Source: Anaspis maculata (lineage: Eukaryota; Arthropoda; Insecta; Coleoptera; Scraptiidae). From it: 64,000 bases of DNA. Positions 34,945-47,494 of this stretch are shown piece after piece (within the stretch, counting starts at the first letter, position 1; each line of letters opens with the position of its first letter). The stretch is from contig OX421966.1 of NCBI GenBank assembly GCA_949128115.1, positions 1,116,001 through 1,180,000 of the forward strand. The letters are read 5' to 3'. The notes below the pieces were generated by a model. The model did no database searches, was not told where the DNA came from, and worked only from the letters and a program-made list of their open reading frames with translations. The translations under genes and the position numbers were made by a program.

Positions 34945-35840
34945 GAACAGTGACGGAAATATAGCCCTTCAAAGTTGAAATAAAAGAATACTTTGTTTTT
35001 TTTAATAGCTTTTGAACCGTACAACCAATTTTGTTCAACTTCAGACCAAAGTTCACTGGAGCAAGTCTCTATTGAATAGTAATAAAATAACGCATTTTCT
35101 CAAACATTCTTGGGGGCAAAGATGATAGGGAGTACCCTTTCCCTCTCCCCTATGTTTTCTCCCCTGATTATTTTTCAAAATCAATCAATTTTTGAATTCA
35201 ACGCTAGATTTGGAAAAGAGAGGTGCTCCTGCAAAATTTTGATTCGAGTCTTCGTTTTCAAGATATTTGGGTATGAAGCTTTGGAAAATATCTCAAAAAC
35301 ACCACTTTCAAAGGCCTAAAATCAAAATCCAAAAAAAAAAAGATTTCTCAGCTGGAATAGGTTTTCTAGAATTTATAAGTTGATAAACCACCAGTTTTTC
35401 TGAGAAACGGAGAAGTTTTCAAGGACAAAATTTTTTGGGCTCATTGAGAGTGAAGATCTCGGTGAAGATTTCAAGATGTTTTCCGAGGTTCCAAACCCAA
35501 ATATTATTTCAATAGCGAAGCCTCTTATCAAAATTTTGCAATAGCAACTTTCTTCACCAAATTGAACGTAGAATTGAAAAATGGGAACGATCCCTAAAAA
35601 TAGTGGGAGGAGTAGAAAATAGGGGAAGAAGAGGGGAGGTACCCTCCAATATCTTCGCCTTTGAGAATGTTTGAGAGAATGCATTAGCATTATCATTGTT
35701 CAACAGAGACTCATTTTAGTAAACTTTGGTCCAATTGTGTATAAAATCGGCTGAACAGTTCAAAAGTTATACGAAAAAAAACGATTTTTTAATTTGAACT
35801 TTGAAAACAATATCTCCGTTATTGATTTATATCGGTATCC
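34945..35840. mobile_element. Fold-back element, copy 5, diverged
   Basis: It has the same core as the elements at 861, 1905, 12849 and 17060: 'GCAAAGATGATAGGGAG', 'GCAAAATTTTGATTCGAG', 'AAATTGAACGTAGAATTG' and 'AAAATCGGCTGAACAGTTC'. The arms face each other around about 35390. Outer ends (GACGGAAATATAGCCCTTC against the 'AACAATATCTCCGTTATTG' region) are recognisable but termini are not defined. Confidence 0.7.
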
Positions 35841-37122
35841 AGGAGTATCCAGGAACATTATTAAAAATTAAAGAAGGTTTACCTGACTGAGAAGATTCAA
35901 ATCTCCAAATTCCAGTGTTTCGAAACTTTTTTGGAAAATGTCCTTTTTACGAAAAAGCTATTTTGTTCCATAGTGTTTGCCACCAGAAATATCACATCTC
36001 GGAAACATTCCAATATACAGATTCGAATTCAAAACATTCAATTTTCAGGTAGGTGGGTGGACAATTAGACACTTCCCTGGCCACCTTCGCGTACAATGGC
36101 GAATGGATAATGGTTGGGTCGAGGGTTGGGTGCAAGCACCTGAAGTGGGGTAGTTGGTAATGTATCGACAATTTATGGCTTTATGATCCATGCATTGTCA
36201 AACCAAGCAAAGAGTCGGTAGCAAGTGAACAACTTGTGTATACCTACAGTGTTGCATATATTTTTCTAATTTGTTCCAAGTTAAATCCTTATTTTACTTG
36301 ACTAACAGGGGTAAAACGAGCTACACGCGTAAATTCGACAGTCAATACAAAGGCAAAAGACGTTATTGTCTACTAACTCGTTCTGCCCTTGGAGTAAAAT
36401 TGTAATTCAGGTGACTTTTCAATGTATTTGTCTCCTATACCTTGTTTTGCCATTTTATGAACTGCAAAAACCCAAATGTCTCTTTTTTCCACTCATCAAT
36501 CATTGGCAGAGCTACATATTTCTCTCTGATGGTTATTTTTTAAATTCAAATGTTGAATTTTTCGACATAAACAATATTTCGATCGCCTTCGGGATGCTGG
36601 GGATGGTTCGTGGTGTTCGAAGCAATCCCGTTGACTCAGCAACAATCATGAGAAACACAATCATGTGTCTCACTGGGGTGTATAAACCTTGTCCGATATT
36701 TTTGATAATCAGATGGTCATTCTATACGACAATATTTTTTTCGGTGGGGTCCACAATTTAAAAAAAAAGGTATTTCTTGTAGACATGAAAAAGTGAATCA
36801 GTAGAAATCATTTTTTGTACCTTTGTTTTGAATAGAAAGTTCAAATTTGGCATGCGACTTTCTTGAGGAAAGATGCATCGTCGATGCTGTCTAGCTTTTG
36901 AAAAATTTAAATTTTTTTTTTTGAAATTCTCAAAAGACGAAAAAAAATGAAATCTAACCGATTCTCGTCATAAATTTATTTATTCGCATCAGAAACTCCT
37001 TAAAGTAGAAGGCTATGAATTACATAACATGCATCTAGCATCGATCAAACAGCATCATATTAGCGGCCCAATAAGCCTGTAGCTTGTAAATTGACTAATT
37101 TTTTCATCATTACGATCATACA
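35841..37122. other. No supported feature
   Basis: AT-rich single-copy sequence. A 131-residue ORF at 36366-36761 begins with a non-ATG codon, is hydrophobic and Phe/Ile-rich as expected from AT-rich sequence, and has no domain that I recognise. Confidence 0.4.
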
Positions 37123-37126
37123 TTAA

Positions 37127-38085
37127 CCCGGCATCCGACACGTGGGGTGTGATAAACCCAAGCGCCCGAAAATCGTAGTTTTATTATTCAAATTTTGGGC
37201 CTAGCCCCCGCAGCTCCTCAGTAGCTTCCGAAAATGCATGAATCTAGGTATTACTGCATTAGCGGAAGTGCAATTATCACCACAGAAGGAGTGTTTTCGT
37301 TTCAAAGTCGACTTGGGTTTGTCACACCCCACGTGTCGGAACTTGGGATTTTTCATGTGACTATCAATATTACTAATTTTGGAGGCATTTTTCACCAGTA
37401 GGCTGTGTTCTTCTTCTTTCTATATGGAGATTGAAGTTTGAGATGATTTTTTTGCGCCAAAAACACGGTTACTCTCGTACTGGCCGTACTGACGTCACAA
37501 GGCCTTGAGCCTTTACTTGACAACCGTCGCTATCTGGAATCGGGCAGTGGCACAGTCAGGCTATCAAAAGGCAACCTAATGGGCAAGGATAGCTTTCGGA
37601 TTGTCCTTGCGTATCAAGGAGATGAAGTCTAGAAGTCGCGGAAACATGTGAAAATTTTATTTGCCTCGAGCATTCGTGGATTTTTTGCAGAAATTGTACC
37701 AAGTTGGACAATGAATAAGTTTGTCATTATTGTACCGATTTCCGTTAGATTTTTTTTGTTTAGAATTTTGTAATTTGAAGAATCATTAAGTTAGTTGAGT
37801 TTTTCTTCATGTATTGAATGAAGGTTTTCTTTCTCAAGTAACAATAGAACCTTTTTTTTTCAGTGTAAGATCGGGCTCAACGTATTTTCTTGTTTTATTT
37901 GTTCCAATATATTTTTTGACAAAACTTTCAGTATCTATCGATGAAAACAATGTTCCTGAATCACAAAATGTTTTTTATTTGGAAAAAATGCCCATTACTA
38001 ATTATTAGAGGTTACATGAAAAATAGGGTTTGACACACCCCACCTGTCGGAACTGTTGAGAAAATTCCACCTGTCGGATGCCGGG
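37127..38085. mobile_element. piggyBac-like non-autonomous element with TTAA duplication
   Basis: The element starts CCCGGCATCCGACA and ends with the exact complement TGTCGGATGCCGGG, flanked by TTAA on both sides (37123-37126 and 38086-38089). TTAA target duplication and CCC/GGG ends are the known hallmark of the piggyBac superfamily. Subterminal copies of GTGGGGTGTG / CACACCCCAC lie near 37142, 37324 and 38034, as is typical of internal repeats in this group. At 959 bp it has no transposase ORF, so it would depend on one in trans. Confidence 0.85.
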
Positions 38086-38589
38086 TTAAAAGTTTGGATT
38101 TGAAGGATTATTTGATGCTTTTCAATATGATGTATCACAAGTAGCAAGTAAGTTGGTTAGTTACTGTCTACAGTTTAAAGCTGGGGTGCTGGGGTACTCA
38201 TTTATAAAATAATCAACCAAGCTACGAATGCTGTACTGTGAAATTACTTCCCTCACATCCCTTCTCTACATTACTTCCTTCCCCTTCCATTACATTACTT
38301 TGAAAGTTTAGACACAGCTGATGATTATGTAATAAGCATAGGCAAATGAAGCTACTGTACTTTAACTCGTTATGGCTGCGCGTTCTATGAACACAAATCA
38401 CTGACGAAACAAAGGCAAAACACTGTAAGCAACGTCCTTTTTTTCCATGGTGGTGACTGATAGTCATTAGGCTAGTATCATGCCGTTACTCTATCATGTG
38501 AAAGATCACCTTGGATGGACCATCATACTATTTTTGCTGGAAGATAGATGATGCACGGATTCTATCGGATTCCTCAGAACTAGAGGATC
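38086..38589. other. No supported feature
   Basis: Single-copy sequence between the piggyBac-like element and the next palindrome. The minus ORF at 38222-38467 shows no motif. Confidence 0.35.
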
Positions 38590-39464
38590 TACTGCTAGCC
38601 ATCGAGACACTGCAAGTTATTGAACACCGCGATTATGACCCTTGATCATTCTTCAGGTTGTCTATCAAGATTCATAGCCATAAGTTCAACGGTTCGGTTT
38701 TAGCAGCTATTTAAAATTTAAATAAAACAGTGTCAATTTTCCATGAAAAAAAAAACAGAAAATCACGAGGTTTCTGGGACATTTCTCAGGTCATTGGAAC
38801 AAGATCCTCCATGGAATTTTGATGAATTCATGCTGAATTATTAGAAAAAAGTGCATTCTTCAGTATGGGTTTCGAAAAACTGGCACAGGATGTACTCATG
38901 TGATGTGGGACGAACATGGATGACTATTTTGCAGTAGGTAGGAAGCAAACAAATTATGCGATTGGGCAACACCAATAATGGAGAGAAACCTTATAAATTT
39001 TGATGCCGCAATGTATTTTGGAATATATTCTATCCAGATTCTTCTTTCAGCTTTAAGAAATGTTGGCGTGATGGCGATCTATTTAAATGACATCTTAGGG
39101 TGATAAGAATTGAAGAATTTCATCCTATCATCTAAATAGGCTGGAGGCATGAAAATCGCCAAAAAGATCCATAATTCAACGCTTGACAGGACAAAAGAAA
39201 CCGTTTGGAACAACTTTCAGCTATTCCTTCAAACCTATGCTAATGAATGCACTTTTTTCTGATAATTTAGCATAAATTTATCAACATTGCGTGGAGGAAC
39301 TATTTCCAATAACCTAAAAATTGACCCAGTGACCTCGTAATTTTCTGTTTTTTTCACGAAAAGGCAACACTTCTTAATTCAAACAGCTGCTTGGTGAGCA
39401 ACCTGAAAAAATGATCAGGGGTCATGGTTGCGGTGTTCAATTACTTGCAATGGCTCGATGGCTG
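38590..39464. mobile_element. Palindromic element of about 0.88 kb
   Basis: The left arm, starting CTGCTAGCCATCGAG, pairs with the right arm ending CTCGATGGCTGCA. Pairing continues through 'CTTGATCATTCTTCAGGTTG' and 'CAACCTGAAAAAATGATC' and the AAAAAAGTGCATTC/GAATGCACTTTTTT blocks. The centre lies near 39030. No ORF or clear flanking duplication was found. Confidence 0.7.
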
Positions 39465-41125
39465 CACTGAGAGAAAAGTTCCATTCATAGGTAATAAATA
39501 CTTGTTTCGTACCAATTTAATAACAAAAACTATAACGAAGTATATGTCACCATATGTCGTTTACATCAAATAATTATTTTGAAATCACTCATTCATTATA
39601 ACCAAGGGGCTTATTATGCCAGTTGTTCGTAAGAGTTCATAAGATTCAATAAATATATTATTCCGTCTCAAATATTAGTCAAACTTCCCCACAAAATGAT
39701 TTATTACATCCAAATTGCACATTTTGTTTGTGATTGAGCCGGTTCATTCACTATAAACAAATACATATTGGCGGACAATCACCTGTTCTTAACCAACAAT
39801 ATACCTGTGTTCACTTCACTCTGGCACCATTTATTCCCCAATAATAACTGTGCATTATTCATAAACAATCGCTAAGTCACCCTCAATGAATTTAATCACT
39901 AGAGTATCTTCGGATATTATTATTTATCATTGCCAATGTAATGCGTTGGTGGGGTGAGAGATTTCCACCCGGCGCCATTATTCGTGCATGGTGTCATTTG
40001 TGTCGTATCATCCCATGTCATTCATTGTCCAGTATCTTGTTGAAGAAAAGCAAATTTAGTTGCACAGGTGACTCAAAAATGACGGACCATTTTGAAAGTG
40101 CGTGATGTAGAGGTGTAGTAGAGTGCTGAAAAGTTGTTGAAAAGATTCTAATGTCTTCCAGTTTTAAAATTGTGGAGGAACAAAAGTTGGTTCTTCGATC
40201 GCTTCTATTTTCGTTGCTTCAAAAGATTTTGGTGAACTGTTTATGGAAAAACAATGAGTGCCAGAAATCAACCTCTAAATCTGTGATGAATTTCTCTTTT
40301 GTATAAAGGGTGAGTCATGAATCTTGGAAATTATTTTTTTTTTTCTGCCTGCAAACAGTCCCATATCCTATGTAGAGCACAATAAAACACAATTCAATTT
40401 CATAAAATTCTTTGCTTCTGGTTTCTTAGGAAAACTGAATTTTTGTAGTTTATGACTCAACCTGCATAGAAAACAGAATAGTTTATGACTCAACCTGTAT
40501 AGAACAGAAATTCAATACAGATTCAGAGGTTGATTTTTCGAATCCATTATTTCACTATATGTAATGGCGTCTTTGCTAAAATCTTTTGAAACAACGAAAA
40601 TAGAAGAAATCGAAAAATCAAATTTTGTACCTACATAACTTCAAAATTAAGAAGCCTAGAATCTTTAAAACAACTTCCCAGTACTGTACTATACCTACAT
40701 ATCATGCACCTTCAAGGTGGTCCGACACTTTTGAATCACCTGTATTTATTAGCTATTGATAATGGATTTAATATGTTTCATGATAATTTAGCAAAATCAT
40801 CCATCACCAGCAATAATGCATAAAATTACCTATAAAAACTGATTAAGATCATATTATTCATAGCTAATATTCTATCGTTACCACTCAATAATCGAATTGC
40901 TTATTATTATTCACGTTTATTATTGATAAAACATTATCAAACTGATGTTTTGTAATTATAACCAAATATTGAATAACAGGAAACAAGGTATTTCAACGCT
41001 ATCAAAACAATCCGCTTGGTGGATGCAAATAAATATTTATTAGGCCGTATTCAAATAAGGCATTTGTTAACAATAAACGAGTCTGTGTTTTCCATGATAA
41101 ATATTCGAAATCTTTTCTCTCAGTG
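39465..41125. mobile_element. Possible DNA transposon with CACTGAGAGAAAAG ends
   Basis: The left end CACTGAGAGAAAAG (39465-39478) and right end CTTTTCTCTCAGTG (41112-41125) are perfect 14-bp inverted repeats 1.66 kb apart. I see no target duplication and no transposase. Chance cannot be excluded. The 678-bp palindrome at 40065-40742 would lie inside it. Confidence 0.35.
40065..40742. mobile_element. Fold-back element with CAGGTGA ends and an inner unit
   Basis: CAGGTGACTCAAAAATGACG at the left pairs with the right end GACACTTTTGAATCACCTG. Arms of over 200 bp contain 'AAAGATTCTAATG' and 'TCAACCTCTAAATCTG' with their complements. An inner terminus, AGGGTGAGTCATGA near 40306 against TATGACTCAACCTG ending 40497, makes it another composite palindrome. 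The right flank is TA. Confidence 0.7.
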
Positions 41126-41188
41126 TACCGACCCCACTACTTGTCTTGCAATTTGCTGATGCCTGATTACTTGTGAATATTGTTTCAG

Positions 41189-42196
41189 GAACAGCCCGTT
41201 TATCATTTCAGTCACTTACCAGACGAGATCTTATACAAAATAGTCTCGATTTTGTCGCCATTTGACTTGTGTACGGTGGCGAAGGTCAGCCGAAGATTCC
41301 ATAGAGTGTGCAGCGATCAACGACTGTGGAAAAAACTGTCTTTGACTAAACAAGAGATCACGTACTCCCAAATTAAGATGCTGATCACAAGTTCATTTCC
41401 GATTGAAGAACTGGACTTATCCTGGAGTTGGGTGGGTATTGCTTGTTTTTGCTGGAAGCTGTACTATTTTCTATTCTTCCGAGTATCAGTTCGACAAGTT
41501 ACGTCTTGAAAAAAGGTTCACTCACGTAATGTTTTTTTTTCTATCTTCTTGTTCCAGGTCCCTGATGCCAAATACCATCAAGACGCAATATCGTCCAATC
41601 TCCCCATGCCGCTTGAAAAGCTCAATCTGAAGTTATATGGTCCGATGTCTCATGAATATGACGACGAGAGCAATAACGACAAAATCTACATACTGGAGAG
41701 ATCTAGAACTAAACAACTGATACTGGACACGACCGATGAGCATTTCAATCTTTTCGATTCCAAAATGATGGAGGCAGTCTCCAAACACGAAAACCTGGAG
41801 GTGCTGTCCCTGGAATGGATGTGTTTTGGCGGCGTCATTGCCGAGGACTTCCGAATGTTCTTCGACGGCTGCAGCCGTTTGAAAGAGTTCAATTTTACCG
41901 GATGCTACTTCACCACATCACAGCTACGTGGCTTCTGCGATCACGTACCTGAAACAGTAGAAAAGCTTGTGCTGATAAATGCCATGTTCCATCAGCTCGA
42001 AGGAGGAATTATGGGTGTTGGAGCTCTTCGGGCGTACCATGAGAAGGTTGTGAATGCCGTATCGGAATCGTTCGTGGTCTTTTTCCATCGCGCCAAAAAT
42101 TTGAAGTACTTTGGAGCACCAATCCTGTATGTGTCGTCAGCGATCATGGACCGAATAGCTCAACATCGGAGTTTGGAAACTCTTTGTTTGCGTTAA
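41189..42196 (+). CDS. F-box protein, FBXL-like, last two exons (partial at the 5' end)
   Basis: Exon one seen here is 41189-41431, after acceptor TTGTTTCAG; donor TTGG|GTGGGT. Exon two is 41558-42196, after acceptor CTTGTTCCAG, ending in TAA. The phase is 0 and joins SWSW to VPDAK. About 293 residues are covered. The F-box (residues about 9-50 of this piece) shows LPDEILYKIVSILSPFDLC, then VSRRFHRVCSDQRLWKKL, the consensus for binding Skp1 in SCF ubiquitin ligases. The rest has leucine-rich segments (EELDLSW, LEKLNLKLYG, LEVLSLEWM, VEKLVLINAMF, LETLCLR), which would bind a substrate. There is no in-frame ATG before the F-box, so at least one upstream exon is missing from this call. The subfamily and substrate are unknown. 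A weak ATTAAA lies about 20 bases after the stop. Confidence 0.85.
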
Positions 42197-42824
42197 TTAA
42201 ATGCATGAGAATGATTAAATTTTTTGATTTTATTACATGGATATGAAAATCTGTTGTGCCACCCCAAGACTTTCCCGACTAGTATCCAGGAACCTTGTTG
42301 ATGACCCCTGATAGGTAATACTAACGTAACTCGTGAGACACGGTTAGAACCAGCGTAATTGGTGGTTTGCCAAATGGACTAGCGTATCTCCCAAGCAAAT
42401 CAAATGGGAGAGACGCCTAATTTTTTTCATCTTCATTCATTCATTCATTTAATTTTTTTCATTCCATTTTTTTTGTAAATGTAGATATACCCTAGTTTGA
42501 GTCTTGCGAGCTACGCTGATTTTATCAGGGGCCATCGCTACGGAAAATTTTTGTTCGAAACGTCCCTTCCGGCCGGAAGTTGAGATAGAGAGAAAGATCG
42601 AAAATAATTTGCAGGAAATTGAAGATTTTGGAAATTGGGTTTTGTGAGAAAACCTTTGGATTTTTCCCAAATCATCGAATTGTGAGATTCGTCAATGAGG
42701 GTTTCACTTTAAGTTCCATCATCCAAGTTTTCTCTCGAAAAGTCAGGCCGGTTTTACATTTTCAACGAGAAAATTCCCGACGTATTGGAAAAACAGTTGT
42801 TGAGAAGTGTTCAAGAACCAGCTG
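42197..42824. other. 3' flank of the F-box gene
   Basis: Presumed 3' UTR, then intergenic sequence leading into the satellite. ATTAAA near 42214 could be a poly(A) signal. A short TTCATTCATTCATTCATTT run lies near 42433. Confidence 0.4.
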
Positions 42825-45800
42825 CTGGAATATCTGGAATATCCCGGGATGTTTTCAAATATTCCAGAATATTCTTTATCATTCCAGAACCTATCGGAAC
42901 ATTCTGGAATACTGTAGAATGATTTCGAATGCTTCACAATGATCTTGAATGTTCCAGGATGTTTTTGAACATTCCAGATTATCCCGACCATTCTAGAACA
43001 CACCAAAACATTCTGGAATGTTATGAAATGATCTCAAATGCTCTAAAATAATCTGGAATATTCTAGAATATTCCCGACCATTCCAGAGCATACCGGAATA
43101 TCCTGGAATGTTGTAGAATGATCTCGAATATTCCACAATGATCTGAAATGTTTCGGGATATTTTCGGACGTTCCAGACCTATCCCGAACATTCTACATCA
43201 TACCGGAACATTCTGAAATGTTTTGGAACAATCTAGAATGTACCACAAAGGATTAAAATGTGCTGGGATGTTTCCGAATGTTCTAGACTATTCTCGAACA
43301 TTCTAGAACATACCAAAACATTCTGGAATGTTGTGGAGCGATTTCGAAAGTACCACAATGAATTGAAATGTTCTGGAATGTTTCTGAACGTACCAGACAA
43401 TACTCGAACATACCCAAACATTCTGTATCCTATGGAATAATCTCGGATGCTCTACAATGATCTGGAATGATCCGGGATGTTCTCAAACATTCCAGACAAT
43501 TTCCGATCATTTCAGAACATATCGGAATATTCCGGAATGTTGTAGAATGATCTCGAATGCTCCACAATGATCTGGAATGTTCCAGGATGCTTTTAAACGT
43601 TCCAGATCATCCACACCGATCTAGAACATATCAAAACCTTTTTTGATGTTATGGAATGATCTTTCATGCCCTACGATCATCTAGAATATTCTGAACAATT
43701 CCCGACCATTCCAGAGCATACCGGAACGTTCTGTAATATTGTAGAATGATCTCGAACATTTCACAATGATCTGGAATGTTTTGGGATATTTCAATGCTCT
43801 ACAATGATCTGGAATAATCAGGGATGTTCTCAAACATTCCAGAATATCTTCGATCATTTCAGAACATATCGGAACATTCTGGAATACTGCAGAATGATTT
43901 CGAATGCTCCACAATGATTTGGAATATTCAAGGATGTTTTCGAACATTCCAGATTATCCCGACCATTCTAGAATACCAATACATTTTGAAATGTTATGGA
44001 ATATCTCGAATGCTCTACAATAGTCTAGAATACTCTAGACTATTCCCAAACATTCTAGATCACACCGGAACATTCTGAAATGTTCTGGAACGATCTCAAA
44101 TGTACCACAATGGATTGGAATGTTCTGGGATGTTTCCAATTGTTTAAGACTATTCTCAATCATTCCAGAACATATCGGAACATTCTGGAATACTGTAGAA
44201 TGATCTCGAATTCTCTACAATGATCTAGAATGCTCCAGGATGTTTTTGAACGTTCTAAATTATCCCGACCATTCTAGAACATACCAAAACCTTTTGGAAT
44301 GTTATGAAATGATCTCGAATGCTCTACAATGATCTAGAATATTCTAGACTATTTTCGATCATTCCAGAGCATACCGGAACATTCTGGAATGTTGTAGAAT
44401 GATCTCAAATGTACCACAATGTATTGAGATGTTCCAAAGTGTTTTTGAACGTTCCAGACTATTTCCAAATACACCTAAGCATTCTGAAATGTTGTGGAGT
44501 GATCACAAATGCCCACAATGATCTTGGATGTTTTTGAACACTCAAGATTATCCCGACCATTCTAGAACATACCGGAACAAATTTGAATGTTATTGAATGA
44601 TCCGGAATGTTTCACAATGATCTGAAATGTTCCACAATGATCTGGAATGTTCCAAGATGTTTTTGAACGTTCCAGGCTATTTCTGAATATTCCAAAACAT
44701 ACCGGAACAATCCTAAGTGTTGTGGAACGATTTCGAATGTATCACAATGGATTGAAATGTTTCGGGATGTTTTCCAACGTTCCAGACTATTTTCGACCAT
44801 TCCAGAAGATACCGGAATATTCTGAAATGTTGTGGAATGATCACGAATGCTCCACAGTGATCTGGAATATTCTGGGATGTTTCCAAACATCCCAAGCTAT
44901 CCCCGACGTAACATTCTGGAATGTTGTAGGATAACCTCGAGTGTTCCACAACGATCTGGGAAGTTCCGGGATGTTTCAAAACGTTCCAGACTATTCCCGA
45001 ACATACTTGAACAATCTGGAATGTTGTGGAATGATCACTGATGCTTCACAATGATAAGGAATGTTGAGAGATGTTTCTGAACGTTCCAAATTATCCCGAT
45101 CACTCTAGAACATACCGGAACATTTTGGAATGTTATAGAATGATCCGGAATGTTTCACAATGATCTGAAATGTTCCACAATGATCTGGAATGTTCCAAGA
45201 TGTTTTTGAACGTTCCAGGCTATTTCTGAATATTCCAAAACACACCGGAACAATCCTAAGTGTTGTGGAACGATTTCGAATGTATCACAATGAATTGAAA
45301 TGTTTCGGGATGTTTTCCAACGTTTCAGACTATTTTCGACTATTCCAGAAGATACCGGAATATTCTGAAATGTTGTGTAATGATCACGAATGCTTCACAG
45401 TGATCTGGAATGCTCTATGATGTTTCCAAACATCCCAAACTATCCCCGACGGAACATTCTGGAATGTTGTAGGATAATCTCGAGTGTTCCACAACGATCT
45501 GGAATGTTCCGGGATGTTTCCAAACGTTCCAGACTATTCCCGGACATACTTGAACAATCTGGAATGTTGTGGAATGATCACTAATGCTCTTCAATGATAT
45601 GGAATGTTTGGGGATGTTTCTGAACGTTCCAAATCAACTCGATCACTCTTGAACATACCGAAACATTTTGAAATGTTATGTTTCGATCCCGAATGTTCCA
45701 CAATGATTTAGAATGTTCCAGGATGTTTCCGAATGTTCCAGATTATTTTCGAACATTCCAAAAGATACCGGAACACTCTGAGATGTTTCGGAATGATCAC

Positions 45801-47494
45801 GAATGCTTCACAGTGATCTGGAATATTCTGGGATGTTTCCAAACATCCCAAACTATCCCCGACGGAACATTCTAGAATGCTGTAGGATAATCTCGAGTGT
45901 TCCACAACGATCTGGAAAAATCCTGGATTTTTCCAAACGTTCCAGACTATTCCCGAACATACTTGAACAATCTGGAATGTTGTGGAATGATCACTAATGC
46001 TCTTCAATGATATGGAATGTTTGGGGATGTTTCTGAACGTTCCAAATCAACTCGATCACTCTTGAACATACCGAAACATTTTGAAATGTTATGTTTTGAT
46101 CCCAAATGTTCCACAATGATTTAGAATGTTCCAGGATGTTTCCGAATGTTCCAGATTATTTCCGAACATTCTAGAACATACTGAAACATTCTGGTATGTT
46201 GTGGAACAATCTCGAGTGTACCACAATGGATTTAAATGTTCTGGATTGTTTCCAAACGTTCCAGATTATTCCCGAACATACCCAAACATTCTGTATGTTA
46301 TGGAATTATCTCGAACGCCCTACAATGATCTGGGATATTCCGGGATGGTCTCAAACATCCCAGACTATCCCCGATCATTCCAGAACATATCGAAATATAA
46401 TGGCATGTTGTTGAATGATCCCGAATGCTCCACAATAATCTGGAATGTCCCAGGATGTTTTTGAACGTTCCAGATTATCCCGACCATTTTAGAACACACC
46501 AAAACAGTTTGTAATGTTATGGCGATGGCGTGATCTTTAATGCTCTACAATGATCTGGAATATTCTAGGCAATTTTTGATCATTCCAGAGCATACCAGAA
46601 CATTCTGGAATGTTGTAGAACGATCTCGAATGTACCACAATGTGTTGAAAAGTTCCAGAATGTTTCTGAGCGTTCCAGACTATTCCCAAATATACCTGAG
46701 CATTTTGGAATGTTGTGGAGTGATCACGAATGCTTGACAATGATCTGGGATGTTTTGGAACGCCCAAGATTATCTCCACCATTCTAGAATCTACCATAGC
46801 ATTTTGGAATGTTATGGATTGATATGGAATGTTCCACAATTATCTGAAATGTATCACAATGATCTGGAATGTTCCAGGATGTTTTCGGACGTTCCGGGCT
46901 ATTCCCGAATCTTCTAGAACATATCGGAACATTTCTAAACGTTAAGGATCGATCTCGAATGTATCACAATGGATTGGAATGTTCCGGAATGTTTCCGAAC
47001 GTTCCAGACTATTTCCGACCATTTCAGAAGATACCGGAACATTCTAGAATGTTGTGGAATGATCACGAATGCTTCACAGTGATCTGGAATAATTTGGGAT
47101 GTTTCCGAACATCCCAAACTATTCCCAACGGAACATTCTGGAATGTTGTAGAATAATCTCGAGTGTTCCACAATGATCTGGGATGTCCCGGGAGATTTCC
47201 GAACGTTCCAAACTATTCCCGAACATATCTGAACATTCTGGAATGTTGTGGAATGATCAGGAATGCTCTCCCAATGGTCTAGTATGTTCAGGGATTTTTC
47301 TGAACATTCCAAATTATCCCGACTACTCTAGAACATACCGGAACATTTTGGAATGTTATGTAATGATCTCGAATGTTCCGTAATGATCTGGAATGTTCCG
47401 GGATGTTTCCGAACGTTCCAGGCTATTCCCGAATATTGTAGAACATACCGGAACATTTCGGGATTTTGTTGATTGATAAAACTATTCCCGAAAT
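42825..47494 (+). repeat. Satellite of about 136-bp monomers with heat-shock-element-like motifs
   Basis: Degenerate monomers of about 136 bp built from TTCCAGA, GAACATACCGGAACATTC, TGGAATGTTGTGGAATGATC and CTGGAATGTTCC-like blocks. Higher-order repeats are visible: TGATCTGGAATGTTCCAAGA at 44639 and again at 45181 (542 bp, about four monomers), and the block around 45590 recurs near 46003 (about 413 bp, three monomers). GAACATTCTGGAA, an exact GAAnnTTCnnGAA, occurs at 42897, 43872, 44178, 44377, 45452, 46598, 47131 and 47231. ORFs on both strands in this array reflect the absence of stops in the repeat and are not genes. Confidence 0.9.

Noticed and set aside
36366..36761. 131-residue hydrophobic ORF
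   Set aside because: Begins at a non-ATG codon, lies in AT-rich sequence, and has no recognisable motif or splice signals.
42825..47494. Many 60-125 residue ORFs on both strands in the satellite
   Set aside because: They recur with the repeat, occur on both strands and reflect a repeat with few stop codons, not selection on a protein.
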